DNA of 13,041 nucleotides from Sulfidibacterium sp964473395 (GCA_964473395.1 CAYYOW010000069.1:1-13041), one strand, 5' to 3'. Positions 1 through 6,882 are shown, counted from the first letter of the stretch. The notes: generated by a model from the letters alone, not told the origin. Numbers and translations: made by a program.

Positions 1-785
1 GGGTTTTCAAGAAAACCATTTTCAAAGCCAGCACCATACCCTTTGTCATGGAGCTCCCACCCTACCGGATGCCGCGGATGGCATCAGTTTTAAAACAAAC
101 ATGGTTTAAAGGTGAAATGTACCTAAAAAAGATGGGGACGATTATCCTGCTGGCATCCATCCTTATTTGGGCAATGGGCTATTTCCCACTGGGGAAGAAA
201 TATGAGGTAGCCTTTAATAACAAGGTGGAGCAGATTAATAAACAGGCCTCCATCAAACTGAAACAAGGCAATTTATCGCTAGTACAAGTCAAAACCTTAG
301 AAGCCTCAAGAGAGAGAGAAATCAAAATTCTGAAGGATGAGCTTTCCATGAAAAAACAGGAAAACTCCATCATTGGCCGTATTGGCCATTTCATTGAACC
401 GGCCATCCGCCCGTTAGGTTTCGACTGGAAAATGGGGGTTAGCCTCATAGCTGGGGGCGCCGCCAAAGAGGTTGTTGTATCAACTATGGGCGTTCTATAT
501 CCGCCCTCCTCGGGGAAATTCGGGAAAGAGGGCCTTGGGCAACGCTTACGTGAGCAAGTCTATTCCAGCGGTCCACACAAAGGCCAAAAAGTGTTTACCC
601 CACTGGCGGCCCTGGCTTTCCTGCTGTTTATCCTGATTTATTTCCCTTGCATTGCTGTGGTAGCCGCTATCAAAAACGAAACCGGCCAGTGGAAATGGTC
701 ACTTTTCCTGGCCGCTTACACCACCACGCTGGCCTGGATTGTAGCCTTTATTGTTTTCCAGGGAGGGAGTCTAATGGGATTTTAG
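1..785 (+). CDS. feoB: Ferrous iron transport protein B, C-terminal part (5' end outside window)
   Basis: Inner-membrane ferrous iron transporter; only the membrane-domain end is present. The frame is open to the left edge (first full codon at base 3, reading VFKKTIF...), so the ATG at 48 is internal and not the start. About 260 residues remain of a protein usually near 700 or more; the N-terminal G-protein domain is missing. Recognisable family segments are FVMELPPYRMP, the hydrophobic GTIILLASILIWAMG, PLGFDWKMGVSLIAGGAAKEVVVSTMGVLY (partly quoted: GGAAKEVVVSTMGVLY), and FTPLAALAFLLFILIYFPC with a conserved Cys, followed by a last membrane helix. A charged, Lys/Glu-rich loop of roughly 50 residues lies between the first helix seen here and the GRIGHFIEP segment, as in other Bacteroidota FeoB proteins. 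No small FeoB-associated gene follows; the next 270 bases look noncoding. Confidence 0.95.
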   Translation, partial: VFKKTIFKASTIPFVMELPPYRMPRMASVLKQTWFKGEMYLKKMGTIILLASILIWAMGYFPLGKKYEVAFNNKVEQINKQASIKLKQGNLSLVQVKTLEASREREIKILKDELSMKKQENSIIGRIGHFIEPAIRPLGFDWKMGVSLIAGGAAKEVVVSTMGVLYPPSSGKFGKEGLGQRLREQVYSSGPHKGQKVFTPLAALAFLLFILIYFPCIAVVAAIKNETGQWKWSLFLAAYTTTLAWIVAFIVFQGGSLMGF

Positions 786-974
786 ATGTGAGATGCTTGC
801 TGTGGGGCGTGAGAATTGTTGATGTGGAAGCTGGATACCTTTGCCTGAATACGCTCATCTTGATGTTAACAGCTTCTATACCGGATAGATCCACAGCCTC
901 AGGATCAGCCGTTTATACCGGCTGTTTAAATCCTCATGTTTAAAGAGTTTAAGCAAGATTACAGCACTCCGAAC

Positions 975-998
975 AGATAATTGCAAAGATAATTGCAC
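975..998. repeat. Tandem 12-bp direct repeat upstream of the HPt gene
   Basis: The unit agataattgca occurs at 975-985 and again at 987-997, a 12-bp period. It lies about 30 bp upstream of the -7-like element of the HPt gene, so it could be a binding site for a regulator. Function is not known. A 10-bp inverted repeat (ccggatagat at 881-890, atctatccgg at 999-1008) brackets it. Confidence 0.4.
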
Positions 999-1025
999 AT
1001 CTATCCGGGAAAAAGAATATTTTTC

Positions 1026-1033
1026 TATTTTTG
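1026..1033 (+). promoter_or_regulatory. Bacteroidota-type -7 element for the HPt gene
   Basis: TATTTTTG is a full match to the Bacteroidota -7 consensus TAnnTTTG, 22 bases before the start codon at 1056. No good TTTG -33 element sits at the usual 17-23 bp distance. The expected transcript start would be near 1040, giving a short leader. This is motif matching only, in AT-rich DNA. Confidence 0.45.
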
Positions 1034-1055
1034 AAAAGAATTTAAATCCCACACC

Positions 1056-1403
1056 ATGGAAATGATTGACAAAAAGCAGTTTTTAGAAAATTTTCAATAT
1101 TTTGATAACGAAGTTGTACTGGAAATTATCAATATTTTTATCGACGAATACCCGGAGCGCATGGAATCTCTACAAAAAAATATCGATGAAAAGGATTTTG
1201 ACCAGCTCAAATTCAATGCACACAGTCTGAAAGGTGTAGTGGCAAACTTTGTGGCTCCTGAAGTGCAGGAACTTGCAAAGCAACTGGAAATTAAAGGTAC
1301 CAACCAAGACCTGACAAACGTGGAGGCACTCTTCAAAGAGTTGAAAGAAAAAACCAGATCAGTCATTGAAGAACTGAACGTGTTGAAGGATAATTTTAAA
1401 TAA
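1056..1403 (+). CDS. HPt domain protein (histidine phosphotransfer)
   Basis: A 115-residue soluble protein consisting of a single HPt four-helix domain, which relays phosphoryl groups between receiver domains in multistep phosphorelays. The signature AHSLKG places the phosphorylated histidine at residue 56, with the usual preceding acidic/aromatic helix (FIDEYPERMESLQ) and following Val/Ala/Glu-rich helices. There is no kinase, receiver or membrane segment, and no histidine kinase beside it. The next gene downstream is convergent. The start at 1056 is chosen as the first ATG after the -7-like element; an ATG two codons later (1062) is equally possible. A receiver-only protein about 11 kb away is a conceivable partner, but nothing in the sequence ties them together. 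Confidence 0.85.
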   Translation: MEMIDKKQFLENFQYFDNEVVLEIINIFIDEYPERMESLQKNIDEKDFDQLKFNAHSLKGVVANFVAPEVQELAKQLEIKGTNQDLTNVEALFKELKEKTRSVIEELNVLKDNFK

Positions 1404-1463
1404 CCGGCAGGATTCTTCATCTGCCCAGTCCTTCAACGATGTGCCTGCATTTATAAATTTTAC

Positions 1464-1500
1464 TAAACACCTGAGCTCGACATAAGTGTTTTCAGGTTTA
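1464..1500. terminator. Candidate stem-loop between convergent genes
   Basis: TAAAC-ac-CTGA (1464-1474) can pair with TCAGGTTTA (1492-1500), with a 2-nt bulge and a loop of about 17 nt. It lies in the 147-bp gap between the HPt gene and the convergent PLP-enzyme gene. There is no long T tract on either side, so as an intrinsic terminator it is weak. Confidence 0.25.
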
Positions 1501-1550
1501 ACTCTTCCGGCTTGGAATCTTTAATCTCCAAAACTCTTTCCCCATCGGCA

Positions 1551-2756
1551 TTAAATGTATTTCAACTCACGTAAAGAGTCTTCCACCAGTTGGTAACTGC
1601 GAGTGATATCATGGTCGAGGCCAACGGAGAAACGAACCAATCCGGCCGAAAGTCCCATCTCTTTTTGCAAATCTTCAGGAACTTCAGAGGAGGTGCTTTT
1701 TCCCGAATTGGAGAATAGGGTTTTAAAATATCCAAGGCTGACAGCGTGATACCCCACCCCTTTTTCCTGCATCAATTCCATAAACGGGGCAGCCCTTTCG
1801 GCAGTCTCCAGGTCAATGGCAATGATGCCACCATAACCAAAGTCTGCGTTCATAAGCTTGTTCATAAGCTCGTGCTGAGGATGGTCGGGCAAACCGGGAT
1901 AGAGAAGTTTCAAGCCTATTTCCTTGAATTTCTTTGCCATATACATTGCATTCTCGCTGTGTTTTTGCATACGAATATGCAATGTAGCCATATTTTTTAA
2001 AATACTGGAGGAGCGCATAGGATCCAGAACAGGGCCCAGCAACATGGCTGTTCCATCATTCACGCTGCTAATGGCATCTATAAACTCCTCCGAAGCGCAG
2101 ATAGCACCCGCCACAGCATCATTTTTACCATTGATAAATTTTGTCATGCTATACACCACGATATCTGCGCCCATTTGAATGGGTGAGAATATCATAGGAG
2201 TAAAAGTGTTGTCAACCACCAATTTAATACCGTGCTTACGGGTAATTTTTGCCAGTTCCGGAATATCCGAAATCTGCAACATGGGGTTGGTCATCGATTC
2301 TGTATAGATGACTTTGGTATTGGGGCGGATAGCCTTTTTTACACTTTCCAGATCCGTGATATTTACAAAGGTAACATCAATCTTAAATTTTTTCAGATAG
2401 TTGGCCAGAAAAGCATAAGTGCCGCCATAAGTTGTCACACTGGTGACAATATGGTCGCCCGTATTGCATAGTTGCAACAGCGTTGTTGTGATAGCCGCCA
2501 TTCCGGAGCCTGTTACCCACGCCAGTTCACTGCCTTCCATGGCAGCCAGCACTTCGGAGAGATACCTGTTGGTAGGATTCCAGTGGCGCGAGTATAGGAA
2601 ACAACCTTCTCCCACACCGTGGAACGTTTTAATCATTTCCTCTTCGGTCATAAAAGTGAAAGTTGCGGAATCGGTAATAGATGGATTAACACCACCGAAC
2701 TCGCCGAACTGTTCCAGCTTTTGGATGGCTGTTGCCGGGTCAAAATGCTTTTTCAT
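1551..2756 (-). CDS. PLP-dependent Cys/Met metabolism enzyme (methionine gamma-lyase / cystathionine gamma-synthase-like)
   Basis: A 401-residue fold-type I PLP enzyme of the Cys/Met metabolism family, which performs gamma- or beta-elimination or replacement on sulfur amino acids in the cytoplasm. The PLP-binding lysine is K206 in SMTKFINGKND; D182 in VDNTF would hold the pyridine nitrogen; Y55 and R57 (YSR) and the GSGM loop near 83-86 bind phosphate; Y110 stacks on the ring; R375 (LVRFSVGLD) binds the substrate carboxylate. Length is normal. Two family positions are unusual: the common GHxD after the lysine is GKND, and the cysteine typical of methionine gamma-lyases after Tyr-Gly is glycine (YGGT). 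The exact reaction is therefore not assignable; methionine gamma-lyase is one option. It is divergent from an Lrp/AsnC gene, an arrangement also known for mdeA/mdeR of Pseudomonas putida, which suggests amino-acid-responsive control (inference). Confidence 0.85.
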   Translation of the reverse strand: MKKHFDPATAIQKLEQFGEFGGVNPSITDSATFTFMTEEEMIKTFHGVGEGCFLYSRHWNPTNRYLSEVLAAMEGSELAWVTGSGMAAITTTLLQLCNTGDHIVTSVTTYGGTYAFLANYLKKFKIDVTFVNITDLESVKKAIRPNTKVIYTESMTNPMLQISDIPELAKITRKHGIKLVVDNTFTPMIFSPIQMGADIVVYSMTKFINGKNDAVAGAICASEEFIDAISSVNDGTAMLLGPVLDPMRSSSILKNMATLHIRMQKHSENAMYMAKKFKEIGLKLLYPGLPDHPQHELMNKLMNADFGYGGIIAIDLETAERAAPFMELMQEKGVGYHAVSLGYFKTLFSNSGKSTSSEVPEDLQKEMGLSAGLVRFSVGLDHDITRSYQLVEDSLRELKYI

Positions 2757-2786
2757 TTTTTAATTTTTTTCAGGTTATATTTTTTG

Positions 2787-2794
2787 CAAATTTA
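2787..2794 (-). promoter_or_regulatory. -7 element of the PLP-enzyme promoter
   Basis: On the minus strand this reads TAAATTTG, a full match to TAnnTTTG, 30 bases upstream of the start codon at 2756. A partial -33 element (ATTG on the minus strand, bases 2815-2818) lies 20 bp further upstream, a normal spacing. This makes it one of the better-supported promoters in the window. Confidence 0.5.
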
Positions 2795-2796
2795 AG

Positions 2797-2819
2797 TATT
2801 GATAATTTATTCTGCAATA
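2797..2819. promoter_or_regulatory. Candidate Lrp-type operator palindrome
   Basis: TATTG (2797-2801) and CAATA (2815-2819) form an inverted repeat around 13 AT-rich bases. It covers the -33 position of the minus-strand promoter and lies between the two divergent genes. Lrp/AsnC proteins bind short AT-rich palindromes, so this is a plausible site for the adjacent regulator. The assignment is inference; such palindromes also occur by chance in AT-rich spacers. Confidence 0.35.
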
Positions 2820-2856
2820 TTTTCTATGTTTGTACTCATTTTTTAAATAAAACTTA

Positions 2857-2864
2857 TAATTTTG
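2857..2864 (+). promoter_or_regulatory. -7 element of the Lrp-family gene
   Basis: TAATTTTG matches TAnnTTTG fully and lies 50 bases before the GTG start. A TTTG at 2829-2832 could be the -33 element but is 24 bp away, slightly longer than usual. The two divergent -7 elements are 62 bp apart. Confidence 0.45.
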
Positions 2865-2914
2865 CAGTAATTAGCGTGATTAACTATTGATTTTATATTA
2901 TTAAAGAAAGACCT

Positions 2915-3385
2915 GTGGCACAACATTATCAAATTGATAGTCTGGACAAACAGATTTTGGAGTTTCTTAGCACTGATGCCCGCACTTCCTTTCTGGAAAT
3001 TGCCCGACAATGTCATGTTTCGGGGGCACTTATTCATCAACGAGTAGAAAAAATGCAAGATGCAGGTGTCGTTTCCGGCTCACAGTTTTGCATCGAGCCC
3101 AAAGGGGTGGGTTACAACACCACAGCTTTTGTGGGTATCCAGGTGAACCTCATCAACACCCGGACACATGAGGAAGTATTTGAAAAAATATCGCTAATCC
3201 GCGAAGTGGTCGAGTGCCATCACACCACCGGAAAATATTCCCTGTTTCTGAAAATATATTCTCATGATAATGAGCACCTGAAAAAAATTTTGGTTGAGAA
3301 CATTCAGTCTATTCTCGAAGTAACGGCCACAGAAACATTCATTTCTCTGGAGGAAGGCTTCAGGCGACAGCTTCCTGCCGGCTGA
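2915..3385 (+). CDS. Lrp/AsnC family transcriptional regulator
   Basis: A 156-residue DNA-binding regulator of the feast/famine (Lrp/AsnC) family. Residues about 8-60 form the AsnC-type helix-turn-helix (LDKQILEFLSTDART, then HVSGALIHQRVEKMQDAGVV). Residues about 65-150 form the RAM ligand-binding/oligomerisation domain, with VVECHHTTGKYSLFLKIY containing the conserved Gly. The recognition-helix region SGALIHQRV matches a subgroup common in Bacteroidota rather than the E. coli Lrp form. The start is a GTG at 2915, preceded by the purine-rich AAAGAAAG; the frame closes upstream with a stop at 2888 and no ATG fits. Its divergent position next to a PLP-dependent sulfur amino acid enzyme suggests it controls that gene and probably itself; the ligand is unknown. 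Confidence 0.9.
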   Translation: MAQHYQIDSLDKQILEFLSTDARTSFLEIARQCHVSGALIHQRVEKMQDAGVVSGSQFCIEPKGVGYNTTAFVGIQVNLINTRTHEEVFEKISLIREVVECHHTTGKYSLFLKIYSHDNEHLKKILVENIQSILEVTATETFISLEEGFRRQLPAG

Positions 3386-3508
3386 TAAATAACCGGTTCA
3401 TTCCAGTGTCTGATACGGGATAAGTAGTCAACCCAGGGCAATAAATGAGAAAAACAGACGTTTCCTTCTTTTAGTCCGGAGGGCCTAATTTCTCGTTACT
3501 TTTTTTTG

Positions 3509-3516
3509 TAATTTGG
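3509..3516 (+). promoter_or_regulatory. Possible -7 element upstream of lpxD
   Basis: TAATTTGG differs from TAnnTTTG by one base and lies 18 bases before the lpxD start, following a T8 run. No TTTG -33 is evident at proper spacing. It is the best promoter-like sequence in the 149-bp gap after the Lrp gene. Confidence 0.3.
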
Positions 3517-3534
3517 CGCACTAAAAATTCTCAT

Positions 3535-4566
3535 ATGAAATTTACGGCAGAGCAAATTGCGGCAGCTTTAAACGGCGTTGTAGAAGGAAATCCAAAAGCT
3601 GAAGTTTCCACTTTATCGAAGATTGAAGAGGGTAAACCGGGTAGTCTGAGTTTTCTGGCCAATCCTGTTTACACAAAATATATTTACACAACAGAGGCCG
3701 ACATCGTTATTGTAAATGAGGACTTTAAACCTGAGAAGCCGGTAATACCCACACTTATAAGAGTAAAAGATGCTTATTCTGCTTTTACAAGCTTGCTGGA
3801 AATGGTTCAGCAGGCAAAGAATAATAAGACTGGAATTTCGGAGAAAGCCAGTATTGCCGTTTCTGCAAAGCTAGGTCAAAATGTCTATATCGGCGATTTT
3901 GTGGTTATCGGGAAAAACACGATGATTGGTGACAACACAAAAGTTTATGCCAATTCATGCTTAGGCGACAACTGTAAAATTGGTAACGACACCACGCTTT
4001 ATTATGGGGTAAAGGTTTATGATGAATGCCTCATCGGCGACAACTGCACGCTTCATGCCGGGGTTACCATTGGCGCGGATGGTTTTGGGTTTGCACCACA
4101 AAATGCCGGTGATTTCAAAAAGATTCCACAAATTGGAAATGTCATCATTGAAGACAATGTTGAGATTGGCACCAATACCACCATCGACCGGGCGACACTG
4201 GGATCCACCATTATAAGAAGAGGAGTTAAGCTGGATAATCTTATTCAGGTTGCTCACAACGTAGAAATTGGCGAGAACACAGTGATAGCCGCCCAGTCAG
4301 GCATTGCAGGCTCCACAAAAATTGGGAAGAATTGTATGTTTGGAGGGCAGGTGGGTATTATAGGCCATATTACTATTGCCGATGGTGTAAAGGTGCAGGC
4401 ACAGTCAGGAATTGGAAAAAGTATTAAAAAACCGGGGAGTGCATGGGAAGGTTCTCCCGCCTTTCATCTGCCTGATTTTTTACGTTCTTACGTGAATTTT
4501 AAGAATTTTAATCGTATTACCGACCGTATCGTCAAGCTTGAGCAACGCATGAAGGAGAAGGATTAA
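3535..4566 (+). CDS. lpxD: UDP-3-O-(3-hydroxyacyl)glucosamine N-acyltransferase LpxD
   Basis: Third enzyme of lipid A synthesis: it transfers a 3-hydroxyacyl chain from acyl carrier protein to the 2-amino group of UDP-3-O-acyl-glucosamine, in the cytoplasm. The 343-residue length is normal. Residues 1-100 form the N-terminal uridine-binding domain (PGSLSFLANPVYTKY). Residues about 103-295 are left-handed beta-helix hexapeptide repeats (e.g. IGDNTKVYANSCLGDNCKIG). The catalytic histidine is H241 in LIQVAHNVEIG, equivalent to E. coli H239. A C-terminal helix (ITDRIVKLEQRMKEKD) completes the trimer-type fold. It leads the lpxD-lpxC-fabZ-lpxA-efp series, but a 131-bp gap with its own hairpin and promoter-like element separates it from lpxC, so it may be a separate transcript. 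Confidence 0.97.
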   Translation: MKFTAEQIAAALNGVVEGNPKAEVSTLSKIEEGKPGSLSFLANPVYTKYIYTTEADIVIVNEDFKPEKPVIPTLIRVKDAYSAFTSLLEMVQQAKNNKTGISEKASIAVSAKLGQNVYIGDFVVIGKNTMIGDNTKVYANSCLGDNCKIGNDTTLYYGVKVYDECLIGDNCTLHAGVTIGADGFGFAPQNAGDFKKIPQIGNVIIEDNVEIGTNTTIDRATLGSTIIRRGVKLDNLIQVAHNVEIGENTVIAAQSGIAGSTKIGKNCMFGGQVGIIGHITIADGVKVQAQSGIGKSIKKPGSAWEGSPAFHLPDFLRSYVNFKNFNRITDRIVKLEQRMKEKD

Positions 4567-4600
4567 GGCACAATAATCTCCATATTGTCAGCCTATACTC
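4567..4600 (+). terminator. Candidate hairpin just after lpxD
   Basis: GGC-ACAATA (4567-4575) pairs with TATTGT-ca-GCC (4583-4593) around a 7-nt loop with a 2-nt bulge, starting immediately after the lpxD stop codon. The following bases are only moderately T-rich (tatactctttt). It could be a weak terminator or processing site separating lpxD from lpxC. Confidence 0.3.
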
Positions 4601-4653
4601 TTTTGGCTTGTTCATCTTTACAAGAAAAAAGCCGGAGCAAATAAAAAAAATAC

Positions 4654-4661
4654 TAATTTTG
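4654..4661 (+). promoter_or_regulatory. -7 element upstream of lpxC
   Basis: TAATTTTG matches TAnnTTTG fully and lies 36 bases before the lpxC ATG, giving a leader of about 30 nt. No TTTG -33 element is seen at normal spacing. Together with the hairpin after lpxD it suggests that lpxC-fabZ-lpxA-efp can be transcribed independently of lpxD. Confidence 0.4.
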
Positions 4662-4697
4662 CACGAAATTATTTAACAATAACATAACTTAGTTTTA

Positions 4698-5624
4698 ATG
4701 ACTGAAAGGCAAACAACCCTGGAAATCCCTGTTTCCATAGAGGGGCAGGGTCTTCATACAGGGACAATGGGAACGATGGTTTTTTACCCTGCTCCCGCAA
4801 ATCACGGAATTAAATTTAAAAGAATCGATTTGGAAGGCCAGCCCGTAATTGATGCACTCATTGAAAATGTTATCAGCACCGACCGCGGAACTTGTATTGG
4901 TATTAATGGAGCCAAAGTTTATACCATCGAACATGTGATGGCTGCTCTCAGAGGTATGAATGTGGATAACGTACTGGTAGAAATTGATATGGAAGAGATC
5001 CCCATCAAGGATGGTTCGGCCAGATCTTTTGTAGAAGCAATTGAAAAGGCCGGTATAAGAGAACTAGATGCCGAACGAGAATACATTGAAATAAAAGAGA
5101 ATATCAGCTTGGAGATTCCGGAGAAAAAGACCAGAATTGAAATCCGCCCTTCCAAGCGTTTTTCATTGAATGTAACCATCGACTTTGAATCCAGGGTACT
5201 GGGAGAACAAACCGCTATCATGGACGACATTCGGGAATTTCCGGTGAAAATATCTCCCTGCCGTACTTTTGTTTTTCTTCACGAACTGGAATTCCTGTTG
5301 AAAAATAATCTAATCAAAGGTGGCGATCTGAACAATGCCATTGTTTTTGTCAACCATCAGTTACCACAGGAAGAGATGAACTATCTCGCCGACCTCTTCA
5401 ACAAACCACGGGTAAAAGTAAATGGTAACGGAATCCTCAACAATTTGTCGCTTTACTTTGACAATGAACCAGCCCGACACAAATTGCTTGATATGATTGG
5501 CGACTTATTCCTGCTGGGAAAGCCCATCAAAGGACATATTACAGCCTATCGCCCTGGCCATCACGCTAATACCGAGTTTGCCAGAATTATATCAGATAAA
5601 ATTAGCGTCTTAGCCAATGATTAA
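4698..5624 (+). CDS. lpxC: UDP-3-O-acyl-N-acetylglucosamine deacetylase LpxC (not fused to FabZ)
   Basis: Zinc deacetylase for the committed step of lipid A synthesis; acts in the cytoplasm. The 308 residues carry the complete set of active-site features: E78 and H79 in YTIEHVMAAL, T190 in CRTF, H261 and D265 in the zinc motif ARHKLLDMIGD, and H288 in RPGHHANTEF. The N-terminal IEGQGLHTG is also typical. In many Bacteroidota, LpxC continues directly into FabZ as one polypeptide of about 460 residues. Here the LpxC frame stops at 5622-5624, inside what would be the linker, and FabZ begins in the +1 frame with an 8-nt overlap (ATGATTAA). The deacetylase domain itself appears intact, so LpxC should be functional and the two genes translationally coupled. 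Confidence 0.96.
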   Translation: MTERQTTLEIPVSIEGQGLHTGTMGTMVFYPAPANHGIKFKRIDLEGQPVIDALIENVISTDRGTCIGINGAKVYTIEHVMAALRGMNVDNVLVEIDMEEIPIKDGSARSFVEAIEKAGIRELDAEREYIEIKENISLEIPEKKTRIEIRPSKRFSLNVTIDFESRVLGEQTAIMDDIREFPVKISPCRTFVFLHELEFLLKNNLIKGGDLNNAIVFVNHQLPQEEMNYLADLFNKPRVKVNGNGILNNLSLYFDNEPARHKLLDMIGDLFLLGKPIKGHITAYRPGHHANTEFARIISDKISVLAND

Positions 5625-6090
5625 AGAACCGCCTTTCGATATTTATGCAGAACCGGTATATGACATCAACCGGATAAAAAAGATACTCCCACACCGCGCA
5701 CCATTTTTACTGGTAGATAAGATTCTGGAAATCTCGGAACACCATATTGTAGGCCTCAAGAACGTTACCATGAACGAACCTTTTTTTATGGGACACTTTC
5801 CTAATGAGCCGATTATGCCCGGGGTACTCCAAATAGAAGCCATGGCACAGACAGGAGGTATCTTTGTCCTACACGGCATCTCAGACCCCGAAAAATATTC
5901 GACCTACTTTTTGAAAATAAATAATGTTCGTTTCCGTTACAAAGTAACTCCCGGCGATACGCTTATTTTTTCGCTGGAGCTTGCAGCACCGATAAAAAGA
6001 GGCATCTGTGATATGCGAGGAAAAGTTTTTGTCGGCAACAAGCTTGTTATGCAAGGCGATTTGATTGCTCAGATCGTTAAAAACAAATAA
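5617..6090 (+). CDS. fabZ: 3-hydroxyacyl-[acyl-carrier-protein] dehydratase FabZ
   Basis: Hot-dog-fold dehydratase that converts 3-hydroxyacyl-ACP to trans-2-enoyl-ACP in fatty acid elongation, thereby competing with LpxA and LpxD for substrate. The protein has 157 residues. The catalytic pair is H60 (FFMGHFPNEPIMPG) and E74 (LQIEAMAQTGG); the substrate-tunnel segment LPHRAPFLLVD is present. The first 18 residues correspond to the inter-domain linker of fused LpxC-FabZ proteins, which supports descent from, or close relation to, such a fusion. The ATG at 5617 overlaps the lpxC stop by 8 nt, and the FabZ frame is closed by a TAG at 5611-5613, so this is the natural start. lpxA follows after only 3 nt. 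Confidence 0.96.
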   Translation: MIKEPPFDIYAEPVYDINRIKKILPHRAPFLLVDKILEISEHHIVGLKNVTMNEPFFMGHFPNEPIMPGVLQIEAMAQTGGIFVLHGISDPEKYSTYFLKINNVRFRYKVTPGDTLIFSLELAAPIKRGICDMRGKVFVGNKLVMQGDLIAQIVKNK

Positions 6091-6093
6091 GAG

Positions 6094-6882
6094 ATGAATC
6101 AACCGTTAGCCTACGTACATCCTCAGGCAAAAATAGCTCCTAATGTAGTTATTGAACCTTTTGTGAATATTGAGAAAAATGTGGAAATAGGGGAAGGCAC
6201 ATGGATTGGCTCCAATGTTACCATTATGGAAGGTGCCCGTATCGGAAAGAACTGTAAAGTATTTCCCGGAGCAGTTATTGCAGCTATTCCTCAGGATTTA
6301 AAATTTTCAGGCGAGGAGACATTAGTCAAAATTGGCGATAATGTGGTTATCAGGGAATTTGTAACCATCAACAGAGGCACCAAAGCCAACTGGGAAACAG
6401 TGGTTGGAAACAACTGTCTGTTAATGGCGTATGTTCATATTGCACACGATTGTATTCTGGGCAACAGTGCTATTCTGGCCAACGCCTGTAACCTGGCGGG
6501 GCACATAGAAATTGACGACTTTGCCATTATTGGTGGCATGTCAGCTATTCATCAATTTGTACACATTGGGAAATACAGCATGGTGGGTGGAGGCAGCATG
6601 GTAAGCAAAGATGTTCCCCCGTTTACCAAAGCAGGTAGGAATCCCATTTCTTTTGTAGGTGTAAACTCAATAGGACTCAGACGCAGAGGATATTCCAATA
6701 AACAGATTAACTTCATCCACGACGTTTACCGTAACCTCTATCTAAGAGGCCGTAATATCTCTCAGGCCACAGATTATATTGAGGCCAATATGCCCATCAA
6801 TAAAGACAGGGATGAGATACTCAGTTTCATCAGTAATTCCCAGCGGGGTATCATGCGGGGATACCGCCGGATAAAAGACTAA
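6094..6882 (+). CDS. lpxA: Acyl-[ACP]--UDP-N-acetylglucosamine O-acyltransferase LpxA
   Basis: First enzyme of lipid A synthesis: transfers a 3-hydroxyacyl chain from ACP to the 3-OH of UDP-GlcNAc. The 262 residues consist of left-handed beta-helix hexapeptide repeats (residues about 5-185) and a C-terminal helical domain (YSNKQINFIHDVYRNLYLRG). The catalytic histidine is H118 in YVHIAHDC (E. coli H125), with supporting H137 and H153 matching E. coli H144 and H160. The residue equivalent to the E. coli chain-length ruler Gly173 is Gly166, compatible with long acyl chains; this alignment is by eye. The start ATG is 3 nt after the fabZ stop and efp follows after 24 nt, so the genes are almost certainly cotranscribed. 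Confidence 0.97.
   Translation: MNQPLAYVHPQAKIAPNVVIEPFVNIEKNVEIGEGTWIGSNVTIMEGARIGKNCKVFPGAVIAAIPQDLKFSGEETLVKIGDNVVIREFVTINRGTKANWETVVGNNCLLMAYVHIAHDCILGNSAILANACNLAGHIEIDDFAIIGGMSAIHQFVHIGKYSMVGGGSMVSKDVPPFTKAGRNPISFVGVNSIGLRRRGYSNKQINFIHDVYRNLYLRGRNISQATDYIEANMPINKDRDEILSFISNSQRGIMRGYRRIKD

Noticed and set aside
647..943. Plus-strand frame overlapping the end of feoB and running into the following spacer
   Set aside because: About half lies inside feoB in another frame; the rest has no recognisable domain, start context or conserved pattern.
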